64,000 bases of DNA from assembly GCF_001428665.1 (NCBI RefSeq), contig NZ_LMIJ01000010.1, forward strand, positions 225,731 through 289,730. Direction: 5' to 3'. A program made the translations under genes and the position numbers. Positions 45,919-55,705 of the stretch are shown here, piece after piece; the stretch's first letter is position 1, and every line of letters begins with the position of its first letter. The notes beneath the pieces are model-generated. The model searched no databases and had not been told where the DNA came from. It saw only the letters and a list, made by a program, of their open reading frames with translations. This DNA comes from Acidovorax sp. Root219. GTDB lineage: Bacteria; Pseudomonadota; Gammaproteobacteria; Burkholderiales; Burkholderiaceae_C.

Positions 45919-46872
45919 ATGCAGTTCACCCGCCGTTCCGTTCAGACCGCCGCCGCCATTGCCGTGCTCGGCGGCATGCTTGCCAGCCCCGTCTGGGCGC
46001 AGGACAAGCCCAAGATCGCCCTGGTCATGAAGTCGCTGGCCAACGAGTTCTTCCGCACCATGGAAGACGGCGCCAAGGCGCACCAGAAGGCCCACGCCAG
46101 CGAGTACACGCTGGTGGCCAACGGCATCAAGAACGAGACCGATACGGCGGCCCAGATCAAGATGATCGAGCAGGCCGTGGCGCAGAAGGTCAGCGCCATC
46201 GTGCTCGCCCCGGCCGACTCCAAGGCCCTGGTGCCGGCCGTCAAGGCCGCCGTGGACAAGGGCATCATCGTGGTCAACATCGACAACCGGCTGGACGGCG
46301 ATGCCCTGAAGGAAAAGAACCTGACCGTGCCCTTCGTCGGTCCGGACAACCGCGCCGGCGCCAAGCTGGTGGGCGAGCACCTGGCCAAGTCCCTCAAGTC
46401 GGGCGACAAGGTGGGCATCATCGAGGGCGTGTCGACCACTTTCAACGCACAGCAGCGCACCCTGGGCTACAAGGACGCCATGCAGGCCGCCGGCATCACC
46501 GTGGTGGGTGTGCAGTCGGGCCAGTGGGAGATCGAGAAGGGCAACACCGTGGCCGCCGGCATGCTGCGCGAGCACCCCGACCTCACGGCCCTGCTGGCCG
46601 GCAACGACAGCATGGCGCTGGGCGTGGTCGCCGCCGTCAAGGCCGCGGGCAAGGCGGGCAAGGTGCAGGTGGTGGGCTATGACAACATCGGCGCCATCAA
46701 GCCCATGCTGGCCGATGGCCGCGTGCTGGCCACCGCCGACCAGTACGCCGCCAAGCAGGCCGTGTTTGGCATCGAGCTGGCGCAAAAGGCGATTGCCGCC
46801 AAGACGCCCCAGGCCCAGTTGCCCGCCGAGGTGAAGACCGACGTGGTGCTGGTCACCAAGGGCAGCAAGTAA
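45919..46872 (+). CDS. rbsB: Ribose ABC transporter, periplasmic binding protein
   Basis: The 317-residue protein has a signal peptide ending SPVWAQ (residue 28). A two-lobed sugar-binding fold of the RbsB type follows (KIALVMKSLANEFFRTMEDG, IVLAPADSKALVPAVKAAVD, GNDSMALGVVAAVKAAGKAG, VVGYDNI). It delivers ribose to RbsAC. AGGAG before the ATG at 45919 sets the start. First gene of the operon, behind the LacI-type operator. Confidence 0.93.
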   Translation: MQFTRRSVQTAAAIAVLGGMLASPVWAQDKPKIALVMKSLANEFFRTMEDGAKAHQKAHASEYTLVANGIKNETDTAAQIKMIEQAVAQKVSAIVLAPADSKALVPAVKAAVDKGIIVVNIDNRLDGDALKEKNLTVPFVGPDNRAGAKLVGEHLAKSLKSGDKVGIIEGVSTTFNAQQRTLGYKDAMQAAGITVVGVQSGQWEIEKGNTVAAGMLREHPDLTALLAGNDSMALGVVAAVKAAGKAGKVQVVGYDNIGAIKPMLADGRVLATADQYAAKQAVFGIELAQKAIAAKTPQAQLPAEVKTDVVLVTKGSK

Positions 46873-46911
46873 ACGGCCGCTCTCAGCCGCCACTCCCAGC
46901 CGCTGGACGAT

Positions 46912-48510
46912 ATGAACAGACGTGCCTCCCAAGCCCCTGCCGCGCCGCTGCTGTGCATCGACGCAGTGGGCAAGGACTACACCGCCACCGTGCTCGACGG
47001 CATCACGCTCGCGCTCAACGCCGGCGAGGTGCTGGCGCTCACGGGGGAGAACGGTGCGGGCAAGAGCACCCTGTCCAAGATCGTCTGCGGGCTGGAATCG
47101 GCCACGCGCGGCGGCATGCGCTTGGCCGGCGAGACCTACGCCCCTGCCTCGCGCCGCGAGGCCGAGCGCCTGGGCGTGCGCATGGTGATGCAGGAGCTGG
47201 GCCTGGTGCCCACGCTCACCGTGGCCGAGAACCTGCTCATGGGCCGCCTGCCGCACCGCGCGGGCTGGTTGCGGCGCGATGCACTGCATACTGCTGCGCG
47301 CGCGCAACTGGCCAAAATCGGCCTGGACAGCATCGACCCCGCCACGCCCGTGTCGCAGCTGGGCATAGGGCAGCAGCAGATGGTGGAGATTGCGCGCAAC
47401 CTGCAGGACGACACACGCATCCTGGTGCTCGACGAGCCCACGGCCATGCTCACCCCGCGCGAGACCAGCTACCTGTTCGACCAGATCGCGCGCCTCACGG
47501 CGCGCGGTGTGGCCATCGTCTACGTGTCGCACCGCCTGGAAGAGCTGCGCCGCATTGCCGACCGGGTGGCTGTGCTGCGCGATGGCCGCCTGGTGGACGC
47601 GCGCCCCATGGCCGGCATGAGCGAGGACGACCTGGTGCAGCGCATGGTGGGCCGCTCCGTCAGCGACCTGGAGCACCGCCCGCGCCGCGCCGCCGGCCCG
47701 ATGGTGATGAGCGCCCAGGGCATCGGCCGGGGCACGGCGGTGCAGGACGTGAGCCTGGAGCTGCGCGCTGGCGAGGTGTTCGGCATTGCGGGCCTGGTGG
47801 GCTCGGGCCGCACCGAACTCGTGCGGCTGCTGTTCGGCGCGGACCGCGCCGACCGGGGCAGCGTCACCCTGCACCCTGATCCTGACACTGCGGAAGGCGC
47901 CGCGCCGCGCGTACTGCAACGCGGCTTTGCCTCACCGATGCAGGCCATCGCGGCCGGCGTGGGCCTGGTCACCGAAGACCGCAAGTCCCAGGGCCTGCTG
48001 CTGGGCCAATCCATCCGCATCAACGCCACGCTGTCCGATCTTTCCACCATCTCCCGCGCAGGCTGGCTGCAGCGCGCCAAGGAAAACCGCCTGGTGCAGG
48101 GATTCGTCCAGACACTGGGCATTCGCTGCCGCAGCCCCGAACAACCCGTGGGCACGCTCTCGGGCGGCAACCAGCAGAAGGTGGTGTTCGCACGCTGGCT
48201 GCACCGCGAAGGCCGGGTGCTGCTGCTCGACGAACCCACGCGTGGCGTGGACGTGGGGGCACGCGCCGAACTCTATGGCGAGCTCGACCGCATGGCCGCC
48301 AGCGGGCGTGCACTGCTCATGGTTTCGTCCGACCTGCGCGAGCTGATGGCCATGGCCGACCGCATCGGCGTGATGAGCGCCGGCCGCCTGGTGGCCGTGT
48401 TCGAGCGCGGGCAGTGGTCCGAGCAATCGCTGCTGGCCGCTGCATTCTCCGAGCCGGGTGGCCGCGAAGCCCCTGGCCATTCATCCTCTTCCAGTCCCGC
48501 CACCGTATGA
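46912..48510 (+). CDS. rbsA: Ribose ABC transporter, ATP-binding protein
   Basis: The 532-residue tandem ATPase energises uptake. The first domain has Walker A GENGAGKST, the RbsA-type signature LGIGQQQMVEIAR and Walker B VLDEPTAML. The second has a degenerate Walker A (GLVGSGRTELV), as is normal for the family, then LSGGNQQKVVFARW and LLLDEPTRGVDVGA. It begins 39 bp after rbsB and overlaps rbsC by ATGA. Confidence 0.95.
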   Translation: MNRRASQAPAAPLLCIDAVGKDYTATVLDGITLALNAGEVLALTGENGAGKSTLSKIVCGLESATRGGMRLAGETYAPASRREAERLGVRMVMQELGLVPTLTVAENLLMGRLPHRAGWLRRDALHTAARAQLAKIGLDSIDPATPVSQLGIGQQQMVEIARNLQDDTRILVLDEPTAMLTPRETSYLFDQIARLTARGVAIVYVSHRLEELRRIADRVAVLRDGRLVDARPMAGMSEDDLVQRMVGRSVSDLEHRPRRAAGPMVMSAQGIGRGTAVQDVSLELRAGEVFGIAGLVGSGRTELVRLLFGADRADRGSVTLHPDPDTAEGAAPRVLQRGFASPMQAIAAGVGLVTEDRKSQGLLLGQSIRINATLSDLSTISRAGWLQRAKENRLVQGFVQTLGIRCRSPEQPVGTLSGGNQQKVVFARWLHREGRVLLLDEPTRGVDVGARAELYGELDRMAASGRALLMVSSDLRELMAMADRIGVMSAGRLVAVFERGQWSEQSLLAAAFSEPGGREAPGHSSSSSPATV

Positions 48511-49502
48511 ACGCCCCCGCATCCCCTGCCGCTGTCGCTGTTGCAGCACCCCGCCCCACGCCCGCCTGGCGCAGCCAGCTGGGCACCTACCTCGGGCTGA
48601 TGGCCGTGCTGGCGGGCATGGTGGCGCTGTTCTCCACCCTTTCCGACTACTTCTGGAGCGTGGAGACTTTCGTCACCATCGCCAACGAGATCCCGGCGCT
48701 GGCCGTGATGGCCGTGGGCATGACCTTCGTGCTGATCATCGCCGGCATCGACCTCTCGGTGGGCTCGGTGATGGCCCTGGCCGCCGCCACCTCGGCCGCC
48801 GCCATCGTGCAGTGGAAATGGAGCGTGCCCGCCGCCGCGCTGCTGGCGCTGGCCACGGGTCTCATCTGCGGCACCGTCACCGGGGCCGTGTCGGTGGCGT
48901 GGCGCCTGCCGTCCTTCATCGTCTCGCTGGGCATGCTCGAGGCCGTGCGCGGCGGGGCCTACGTGGTGACCGATTCGCGCACACAGTACGTGGGCGACGC
49001 GATCTCATGGCTGTCCGCGCCGATGCTCGGCGGCATCTCGGTGGCCTTTCTGATCGCGCTGGCGCTGGTGGTAGTGGCGCAGTTGGTGCTCACGCACACG
49101 GTGTTCGGCCGCTGCGTGGTCGGCATTGGCACCAACGAGGAGGCCATGCGCCTGGCCGGTGTGGACCCACGGCCCATCCGCGTCATCGTGTTCGCCGTGA
49201 CCGGTCTGCTGGCCGGCCTGGCCGGGTTGATGCAGTCGGCACGCCTGGAGGCGGCCGACCCCAATGCCGGCACGGGCATGGAGCTGCAGGTGATTGCCGC
49301 CGTGGTGATCGGCGGCACCAGCCTGATGGGCGGGCGCGGCTCGGTGGTGAACACCGCCTTCGGCGTACTGATCATTGCAGTGCTGGAGGCCGGCCTGGCG
49401 CAGGTGGGTGCCAGCGAGCCGAGCAAGCGCATCATCACGGGGGTGGTGATCGTCGCGGCGGTCATCGTGGACACCTTGCGCCAGCGGCGCGCGGCGGCCT
49501 GA
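48507..49502 (+). CDS. rbsC: Ribose ABC transporter permease
   Basis: The 331-residue inner-membrane protein has eight to ten hydrophobic spans and the sugar-permease motif AGIDLSVGSVMAL. Other conserved stretches are GNxxEAMRLAG-like GTNEEAMRLAGVD and GGTSLMGGRGSV. The start ATG overlaps the rbsA stop (48507-48510), indicating coupling. It forms the channel for ribose with RbsA and RbsB. Confidence 0.95.
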   Translation: MNAPASPAAVAVAAPRPTPAWRSQLGTYLGLMAVLAGMVALFSTLSDYFWSVETFVTIANEIPALAVMAVGMTFVLIIAGIDLSVGSVMALAAATSAAAIVQWKWSVPAAALLALATGLICGTVTGAVSVAWRLPSFIVSLGMLEAVRGGAYVVTDSRTQYVGDAISWLSAPMLGGISVAFLIALALVVVAQLVLTHTVFGRCVVGIGTNEEAMRLAGVDPRPIRVIVFAVTGLLAGLAGLMQSARLEAADPNAGTGMELQVIAAVVIGGTSLMGGRGSVVNTAFGVLIIAVLEAGLAQVGASEPSKRIITGVVIVAAVIVDTLRQRRAAA

Positions 49503-49545
49503 ACCTTCCATCTCCCCACGAATTCCCTGTCTCACCATTTTCTCC

Positions 49546-50559
49546 ATGGCTACTATCAAGGACGTTGCGCGGCATGCCGACGTATCGGTCACCACGGTGT
49601 CCCACGTGGTCAACGGCACGCGCCACGTGAGCCCCGAGGGGCGCGAGCGCGTCGAAAAAGCCATCCGCGCCCTGGGCTACGTGCCCAGCGCCATCGCCCG
49701 CAGCCTCAAGAGCAACAACACGCGCACGCTGGGCATGCTGATCCCCAACAGCTCCAACCCCTACTTCGCCGAGATCGTGCACGCGGTGGAAGACCGCTGC
49801 TTCGGAGCGGGCTACAACCTCATCCTGTGCAACACCAACGACGAGGCGCACCGCCAGGGCAGCTACCTGCAGGTGCTGGCCGAACGCCGCATCGACGGGT
49901 TGATCGTCGTCTCCACCGGGCACGACGCCACGCTGCCCACGCAGCTGGCGGGCCTGTCCATCCCCACGGTGCTGGTGGACCGCGAGATCGAGCTGGCCGA
50001 GCAGCAGCCCTGCGACCTGGTAGAAACCGCCCACATGCAGGGCGGCCTGCTGGCCACGCGCCACCTGCTGTCGCTGGGCCACCGGCGCATCGCCTGCATC
50101 GGCGGGCCCGAGGGCATTGCGCCCAGCGAGCAGCGCATCGCCGGCTGGCGCGCCGCGCTGGCCGATGCCGGCTGCGGCACGGGCGAAGGCCTGCTTTGGC
50201 ACGGCAACTTCACCAGCCAGGGCGGCTATGAGGCCATGCATGCCGTGCTGCGCGCGCAGCAGCCGCCCACCGCCGTGTTCGTCTGCAACGACCTGATGGC
50301 CATGGGCGCGCTGTGCGCAGCGCACGAGCGTGACCTGCGCGTGCCCGAAGCGCTGTCTATCGTGGGCTTCGACGACATCGAGCTCACCGCCTTCACCAGC
50401 CCGCCGCTGACCACCGTGGCCCAACCCAAGCAGCGCATCGGTGCGCTGGCGGTGGACATGCTGCTCGAACGCATCGACGGCAAGCGCCAGGATGCGCGCA
50501 AGGTCATGCTGCAACCCGAGCTGCGCGTGCGTGCTTCCACGGCACAGGTCCAGCCATGA
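49546..50559 (+). CDS. rbsR: LacI family repressor of the ribose operon
   Basis: The 337-residue regulator has the LacI headpiece MATIKDVARHADVSVTTVSHVVNG with the hinge helix SAIARSLKSN. A periplasmic-binding-like effector domain follows (GMLIPNSSNPYFAEIVHAVE, VFVCNDLMAMGAL, IVGFDDIELT). It lies inside the operon it probably controls, through the perfect palindrome at 45778-45801. Ribose would be the inducer by analogy with E. coli RbsR. Confidence 0.94.
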   Translation: MATIKDVARHADVSVTTVSHVVNGTRHVSPEGRERVEKAIRALGYVPSAIARSLKSNNTRTLGMLIPNSSNPYFAEIVHAVEDRCFGAGYNLILCNTNDEAHRQGSYLQVLAERRIDGLIVVSTGHDATLPTQLAGLSIPTVLVDREIELAEQQPCDLVETAHMQGGLLATRHLLSLGHRRIACIGGPEGIAPSEQRIAGWRAALADAGCGTGEGLLWHGNFTSQGGYEAMHAVLRAQQPPTAVFVCNDLMAMGALCAAHERDLRVPEALSIVGFDDIELTAFTSPPLTTVAQPKQRIGALAVDMLLERIDGKRQDARKVMLQPELRVRASTAQVQP

Positions 50560-51509
50560 CGGCCGCGGCAAAGCACGACACACCCAACATCGCGGTGGTG
50601 GGCAGCCTCAACATGGACCTGGTGCTGCAGGTGGCACATGCGCCAGGCCCGGGCGAAACGGTGCTGGCCCAGGCACTGCACCTGGTGCCTGGCGGCAAGG
50701 GCGGCAACCAGGCCGTGGCCTGCGCACGCCAGGGCGCCCGCGTGCACCTGTTCGGCCGCGTGGGCGGCGATGCCTACGGGCATACGTTGCGCACCAGCCT
50801 GGCACAGGACGGCATCGACCACAGCGGCGTGCAGACCGACCCCACCGAGACCACGGGTGTGGCGGCCATCACCGTGGAAGCCACCGGGCAGAACCGCATC
50901 GTCGTGGTACCCGGCGCCAATGGCCGCTTCGAACTCGACACACAGGCCCTCGGCGTCGTACTGGCCCAGGCCCACAGCCTGGTTCTGCAGTTCGAGACCC
51001 CCCTGACCCAGGTGCTGGCCTCCGCGCAGCAGGCGTTTGCAGCCGATTGCCGCGTGTTGCTCAACCCCTCTCCCATCCAGCGCCTGCCCGAGGGCCTGTG
51101 GCCGCTGGTGCACACGCTGGTGGTCAATGAGGTGGAGGCTGCGGCTTTGGCAGGCACTGCCGTGGAAACCGTGTCCGACGCCGCCGTGGCCGCACAGACG
51201 CTGCGCGGCCTGGGGCCGGCGCAGGTGGTGGTCACGCTGGGCGCAGCCGGCGCCGTGGCAGCCGACACCCTGGGCAGCACGCACCACCCGGGTATGGCCG
51301 TGAAGGCCGTGGACACCACCGCCGCAGGCGACACCTTCCTTGGCGCACTGGCCGTGGCCCTGGCGCGCGGCGAGCCGCTGAACGCCGCCGTGCGGGATGG
51401 CATTCGCGCTGCCGCGCTGTGCGTGACGCAGGCGGGGGCCCAGCCCTCCATCCCCACCCGGGCCGCCGTGGCGGCAAGCCCGCAACCACCCGACTGGATC
51501 CCGCTGTGA
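50556..51509 (+). CDS. rbsK: Ribokinase
   Basis: The 317-residue PfkB-family kinase phosphorylates ribose at O5. It contains [32 protein letters not shown] and the anion-hole/catalytic motif [19 protein letters not shown] with the base Asp, plus [11 protein letters not shown]. The start ATG overlaps the rbsR stop (50556-50559). It feeds ribose-5-phosphate into the pentose phosphate pathway. Confidence 0.96.
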   Translation: MTAAAKHDTPNIAVVGSLNMDLVLQVAHAPGPGETVLAQALHLVPGGKGGNQAVACARQGARVHLFGRVGGDAYGHTLRTSLAQDGIDHSGVQTDPTETTGVAAITVEATGQNRIVVVPGANGRFELDTQALGVVLAQAHSLVLQFETPLTQVLASAQQAFAADCRVLLNPSPIQRLPEGLWPLVHTLVVNEVEAAALAGTAVETVSDAAVAAQTLRGLGPAQVVVTLGAAGAVAADTLGSTHHPGMAVKAVDTTAAGDTFLGALAVALARGEPLNAAVRDGIRAAALCVTQAGAQPSIPTRAAVAASPQPPDWIPL

Positions 51510-51895
51510 AACGCACCACCTTGCTGCACGCCGAACTCTCCCACGCCATTGCCTGCCTGGGCCATGGCGACATGCTGGTGATCGGCGACGTGGGCCTGCC
51601 GATCCCGCCCGGCCCCCGGCGCATTGATCTGGCGCTGACGCCGGGCATCCCGGCGGTGGCCGACGTGTTGCAGGCCGTGCTGTCCGAAATGCAGGTCGAA
51701 CGCGCCCTGATCGCCACCGAGGCCGTGGAGCGTGCCGCAGGGGCACTGCCCGGCTGGTGCACCCTGCCCGTGGCACCCGAGGCGGTGCCGCACGAAGAAT
51801 TCAAGCGCCTGTGCCGCGAGGCCCGCGTGATGGTGCGCACCGGGGAATGCACGCCCTATGCGAACGTGATTCTGTGTGCCGGTGTCACGTTCTGA
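51506..51895 (+). CDS. rbsD: D-ribose pyranase
   Basis: The 129-residue enzyme interconverts pyranose and furanose forms of ribose so that ribokinase receives its furanose substrate. It opens [20 protein letters not shown], with the catalytic His in LGHGD, then [12 protein letters not shown] and the C-terminal [12 protein letters not shown]. It starts with GTG at 51506, overlapping the rbsK stop as GTGA. Last gene of the operon. Confidence 0.95.
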   Translation: MKRTTLLHAELSHAIACLGHGDMLVIGDVGLPIPPGPRRIDLALTPGIPAVADVLQAVLSEMQVERALIATEAVERAAGALPGWCTLPVAPEAVPHEEFKRLCREARVMVRTGECTPYANVILCAGVTF

Positions 51896-51916
51896 TGCAA
51901 TCTGCGCGGTAACGCA

Positions 51917-51934
51917 CGGGTTTTGGATAACCCG
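51917..51934 (+). terminator. Hairpin after rbsD, possible terminator
   Basis: CGGGTT and AACCCG pair around a 6-base loop 21 bp after the rbsD stop. No T-run follows, so function is uncertain. Confidence 0.35.
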
Positions 51935-52016
51935 GCAGACGCTTGCGCTGGGTTAGGCTGGCAGATCGCAGCAGCGGGTCACCCGCTGCGCCACGCCATC
52001 TGCCAGTCCCCTCCTG

Positions 52017-52952
52017 ATGCCCACGCCCGCCTCTGCCGCGCCCTTTCTGCCCCCTGAAATCGCCGTGCTGGAACGCGGCTGGCTATCGGCCAACAACATC
52101 CTGTTCATCGGCCACTACGACACCGCCGTGGTGGACACCGGCTACTGCAGCCATGCCGAGCAGACCGTGGCCCTGGTGCAGGCGGCCCTGGGCGGCAGGC
52201 CGCTGGACCGGGTGCTCAACACCCACCTGCACAGCGACCACTGCGGCGGCAACGCCGCACTGCAAAAAGCCTGGCCGCGCGCACTCACCTCCATCCCCCC
52301 CGGGCAGGCCCGGCACGTGCGCCAGTGGGACGCCTACGCGCTGAGCTACACCCCCACCGGCCAGCAGTGCCCTCCATTCCGTGCCGACTGCCTGCTGGAC
52401 CCCGGGTCCTGCGTGCTGCTGGGCGACCGCACCTGGCAGGTGCATGCCGCGCCGGGGCACGACACGCATTCCGTCGTGCTGTTCGAGCCGCGCGATGCGA
52501 TCCTGATCTCGGCCGACGCGCTGTGGGAGAACGGTTTCGGCGTGGTCTTCCCCGAACTCGAAGGCGAGGATGCATTCGCCCAGGTGGGCGCCACGCTCGA
52601 CCTGATCGAGCGCCTGGCGCCGCGCACGGTGATCCCGGGCCATGGCCCGGTGTTTGCCGACGCACCGCGCGCCATCGAGGGCGCACGCCGCCGCCTGGAC
52701 GGTTTCGTGCGCAACCCGCACAAGCATGCGCTTTACGCCGCCAAGGTACTGCTCAAGTACAAGCTGCTCGAGTGGCAGCAGATCAGCCTGGCCGACCTCA
52801 CGGCCTGGACGCTCGCCACACCCTACTTCGGCATGCTGCATGCGCGCCATTTTGGCGACCAGGGCCAGGACGACTGGCTGCTGGGCCTGATGGACGACCT
52901 GGTGCGCTCGGGCGCAGCCGTGCGCCGGGGCGAGTTGCTGCACAACGCCTGA
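52017..52952 (+). CDS. MBL-fold metallo-hydrolase
   Basis: The 311-residue protein has the metallo-beta-lactamase metal motif NTHLHSDHCGG (HxHxDH). It continues with the downstream ligands AAPGHDTHSVVLF, SADALWENGFGVVF and VIPGHGPVF. The C-terminal 100 residues extend beyond the core. Family members are hydrolases of many kinds and the substrate is not predictable here. No clear Shine-Dalgarno precedes the ATG. Confidence 0.85.
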   Translation: MPTPASAAPFLPPEIAVLERGWLSANNILFIGHYDTAVVDTGYCSHAEQTVALVQAALGGRPLDRVLNTHLHSDHCGGNAALQKAWPRALTSIPPGQARHVRQWDAYALSYTPTGQQCPPFRADCLLDPGSCVLLGDRTWQVHAAPGHDTHSVVLFEPRDAILISADALWENGFGVVFPELEGEDAFAQVGATLDLIERLAPRTVIPGHGPVFADAPRAIEGARRRLDGFVRNPHKHALYAAKVLLKYKLLEWQQISLADLTAWTLATPYFGMLHARHFGDQGQDDWLLGLMDDLVRSGAAVRRGELLHNA

Positions 52953-53113
52953 AATAGACGCCTGGGTCACGTCGCACCCCGTTGCCTTTGCCAGAGGGGC
53001 GGCTTCTCAAGCCCTTCTGTGCCCCTGCGCGTCACGCTGTTGCTGCATCGCCACATTTCTCGACCATCTTCAGGTGCCGTGAGGACTGGATGCTGCCATA
53101 TGTAACCACAATT

Positions 53114-53134
53114 AAATGATAATTGTTATCATTT
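53114..53134. promoter_or_regulatory. Fur box upstream of the siderophore receptor
   Basis: AAATGATAA (53114-53122) and TTATCATTT (53126-53134) form a perfect 9-bp inverted repeat around TTG, very close to the Fur consensus. The receptor gene begins 146 bp further on, implying a long leader. The 327 bp gap 52953-53279 holds no other feature that I can support. Confidence 0.9.
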
Positions 53135-53279
53135 GATATTCCTGCAAGCCATCGGTACGTTCGGCTGCGCGGGTTCTCAGCCAGCCACCATCGACCGACA
53201 TTGCCACGCCGCATTCTCCGCGTGCCTGTTGTCCCTGCAGCCAGCCAAGTTCCGGTTTCTCACTCCTACGGATACTTTC

Positions 53280-55619
53280 ATGGCGCACAACACCACTTAC
53301 ATCAAGAGCCGCAAACACCCCGTCGGCATGGCGGCTACGGCGGCCCTCGTGGCCCTGGGCATGCCCGCCCAGGCACAGACCGCCGCCACCGGCGGCACGC
53401 TGCAGGAGGTCAAGGTCGAATCGGCCGCCGACAACTACAAGGCCAATGCCGTCTCCTCGCCCAAGTTCACCCAGCCGCTGCTGGACACGCCCCAGACCAT
53501 CTCGGTGGTCAAGGAGCAGGTGCTGCGCGAGCAGGCCGCCTCGACCCTGACCGAAGCCCTGCGCAACACCCCCGGCGCCGGTACCTTCTATCTCGGAGAG
53601 AACGGCAACACCAGCACCGGCGACGCGATCTACATGCGCGGCTTCGACAGCTCCAGCAGCATCTTTGTCGATGGCGTGCGCGACCTGGGATCGGTCTCGC
53701 GCGACGTGTTCAACATCCAGCAGGTCGAAGTGGTCAAGGGCCCGGCCGGTACCGACACGGGCCGCACCTCCCCTACCGGCGCCATCAACCTGGTGAGCAA
53801 GCAGCCCACGCTGGAAAACAGCTTTGCGGCATCGCTGGGCGCGGGCAGCGCCTCGTACAAGCGCGGCACGGTGGACTGGAACAAGGCCCTGGAGGCCTAC
53901 CCGGGGGCCGCCTTCCGCCTGAACGTGATGAGCGAGGACTCCGGCGTCGCCGGGCGCGACCTGGTCAAGAACAAGCGCTGGGGCATCGCGCCCTCGCTTG
54001 CCTTGGGCCTGAACTCGCCCACGCGCGTGTTCCTGAACTACCTGCACGTGAACCAGGACAACGTGCCCGACGGCGGCGTGCCCACCATCGGCCTGCCCGG
54101 CTACACCTCACCGGACGCCCTGGCCCTGGCCAACCGCCGCACCTTCCTGAACACCGCAGGGCGCGTGGATTCGAGCAACTTCTACGGCACCACCTCGGAC
54201 TATGCGAAGGTGGAGATGGACATGGTCACGGCGCGCATCGAGCATGACTTCGCCTCGGGCATGAAGCTGCGCAACACCACGCGCTTTGGCCGCACGCACA
54301 ACGACTACCGACTGACGGCCTTCATGGGCGGCGGCTTCCCCGCCACCGGTGCGCTCACCGCCGCGTCGGCCCTGCTGGCCACGCCCAACCCGAACGATCC
54401 CTCCACCTGGACGGTGACGCGCAACCTGCCGACCAACGTCAACCAGACCAACAAGATCGCCATCAACCAGACCAGCCTGACCACCACGGTCAACACCGGT
54501 TCGGTGCAGCACGATCTCGCAGCAGGCCTGGAGCTGTCGCGTGAAGAGCAGAGCAACCTGGGCTACTACGGCCAGGGCTTTGCCAGTGTAGGCACCACGT
54601 ACGCGCGCGCAGGCTCCATGCCCGCGGCCAACCTGTACAACCCCAATCCGAACGTAACCGGCTTCAACCGCATCGCCAACGGCGCGTGGTCCAAGGGCGT
54701 GACCAACACCGTGGCGGCCTACCTGTTCGACACGGCCAAGCTGTCGCCAGAGTGGCAGATCACGGGCGGCCTGCGCGTGGACCGGTTCAAGACCGACTTC
54801 GATGCCGTGACGCAAGGTGCGCTGCCGGCCGGCGTGCTCACGCCGTCGGCGGTCAGCCTGTCCGACACCCTCATCGGAGCCAAGGTCGGCGTGGTCTACA
54901 AGCCCGCCAGCAACGGCAGCGTGTACGCCCTGTACGCCACGTCGGCACAGCCCCCGGGCGGCGCCAACAACCAGCTGAGCGTGGCCGTCAACAATGCAGC
55001 CAACCCCAAGTTCGACCCGCAGAAGGCCAAGACCATCGAGGTCGGCACCAAGTGGGAGGTGCTGGGCAACCGCCTGGCCCTGGCCGGCGCGCTGTACCGC
55101 ACCGATGTCACCAACGACATCGAAACGGACCCCACCAACGCTGCCAACTTCGTGCAGACTGGCAAGAAGCGCGTGCAGGGCATCGAGCTGACCGCCATCG
55201 GCGCGATCACCAACGACTGGTCGCTGAGCGCGGGCTACACCACCTTGGACACCAAGGTGCTCAGCGGTGTGCCCAAGACGGCCGATGGCAGCACGGCACT
55301 GGCCTACACGCCCAAGAACGCCTTCACGCTGTGGTCCACCTACCGCCTGCCCTTCGGCCTGACGGTGGGCGGCGGCGCGCGCTATGCCGGCAAGCTGCTG
55401 CGCGGCACCGACGGCGCCGTGGGCACACCCGCCTACACCGAGGCCTACTGGGTGTTCGATGCCATGGCCTCCTACCGCATCAACAAGAACCTGGACATCC
55501 AGCTCAATGTGTACAACCTGGACGACAAGGACTACGTGGCGGCCATCAACAAGAGTGGCTACCGCTACACGCCGGGCATCCCCCGCTCGGCGCGCCTGAC
55601 GGCCAACTTCACGTTCTGA
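53280..55619 (+). CDS. fiu: TonB-dependent catecholate siderophore receptor, Fiu-like
   Basis: The 779-residue outer-membrane receptor has a long signal peptide (about 33 residues, ending MPAQAQ). A plug domain follows at about 60-190 (TPQTISVVKEQVLREQ, YMRGFDSSSSIFVDGVRDLG, VEVVKGPAGTDTG) and then a beta-barrel ending in the expected terminal Phe (RLTANFTF). The Fiu/PiuA type imports monomeric catechol-iron. The dioxygenase partner gene downstream and the Fur box upstream support this. The Shine-Dalgarno before 53280 is weak. Confidence 0.92.
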   Translation: MAHNTTYIKSRKHPVGMAATAALVALGMPAQAQTAATGGTLQEVKVESAADNYKANAVSSPKFTQPLLDTPQTISVVKEQVLREQAASTLTEALRNTPGAGTFYLGENGNTSTGDAIYMRGFDSSSSIFVDGVRDLGSVSRDVFNIQQVEVVKGPAGTDTGRTSPTGAINLVSKQPTLENSFAASLGAGSASYKRGTVDWNKALEAYPGAAFRLNVMSEDSGVAGRDLVKNKRWGIAPSLALGLNSPTRVFLNYLHVNQDNVPDGGVPTIGLPGYTSPDALALANRRTFLNTAGRVDSSNFYGTTSDYAKVEMDMVTARIEHDFASGMKLRNTTRFGRTHNDYRLTAFMGGGFPATGALTAASALLATPNPNDPSTWTVTRNLPTNVNQTNKIAINQTSLTTTVNTGSVQHDLAAGLELSREEQSNLGYYGQGFASVGTTYARAGSMPAANLYNPNPNVTGFNRIANGAWSKGVTNTVAAYLFDTAKLSPEWQITGGLRVDRFKTDFDAVTQGALPAGVLTPSAVSLSDTLIGAKVGVVYKPASNGSVYALYATSAQPPGGANNQLSVAVNNAANPKFDPQKAKTIEVGTKWEVLGNRLALAGALYRTDVTNDIETDPTNAANFVQTGKKRVQGIELTAIGAITNDWSLSAGYTTLDTKVLSGVPKTADGSTALAYTPKNAFTLWSTYRLPFGLTVGGGARYAGKLLRGTDGAVGTPAYTEAYWVFDAMASYRINKNLDIQLNVYNLDDKDYVAAINKSGYRYTPGIPRSARLTANFTF

Positions 55620-55657
55620 CCCAGCGCAAGGTGACAGGCTGAGTTCTGTCTACCATC

Positions 55658-55691
55658 AAGGCCCCGGCAACCCCGGGGCCTTCCCATTTTT
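55658..55691 (+). terminator. Terminator between receptor and PiuC gene
   Basis: AAGGCCCCGG (55658-55667) and CCGGGGCCTT (55673-55682) form a perfect 10-bp stem. CCCA and five T residues follow. It should reduce read-through from the receptor gene into the dioxygenase gene. Confidence 0.82.
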
Positions 55692-55705
55692 GGAGACCTA
55701 TCGCG

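Noticed and set aside
45919-46002. Twin-arginine signal in RbsB (TRRSVQ)
   Set aside because: The motif lacks the usual following hydrophobic FLK pattern. Sugar-binding proteins of this class are Sec exported.
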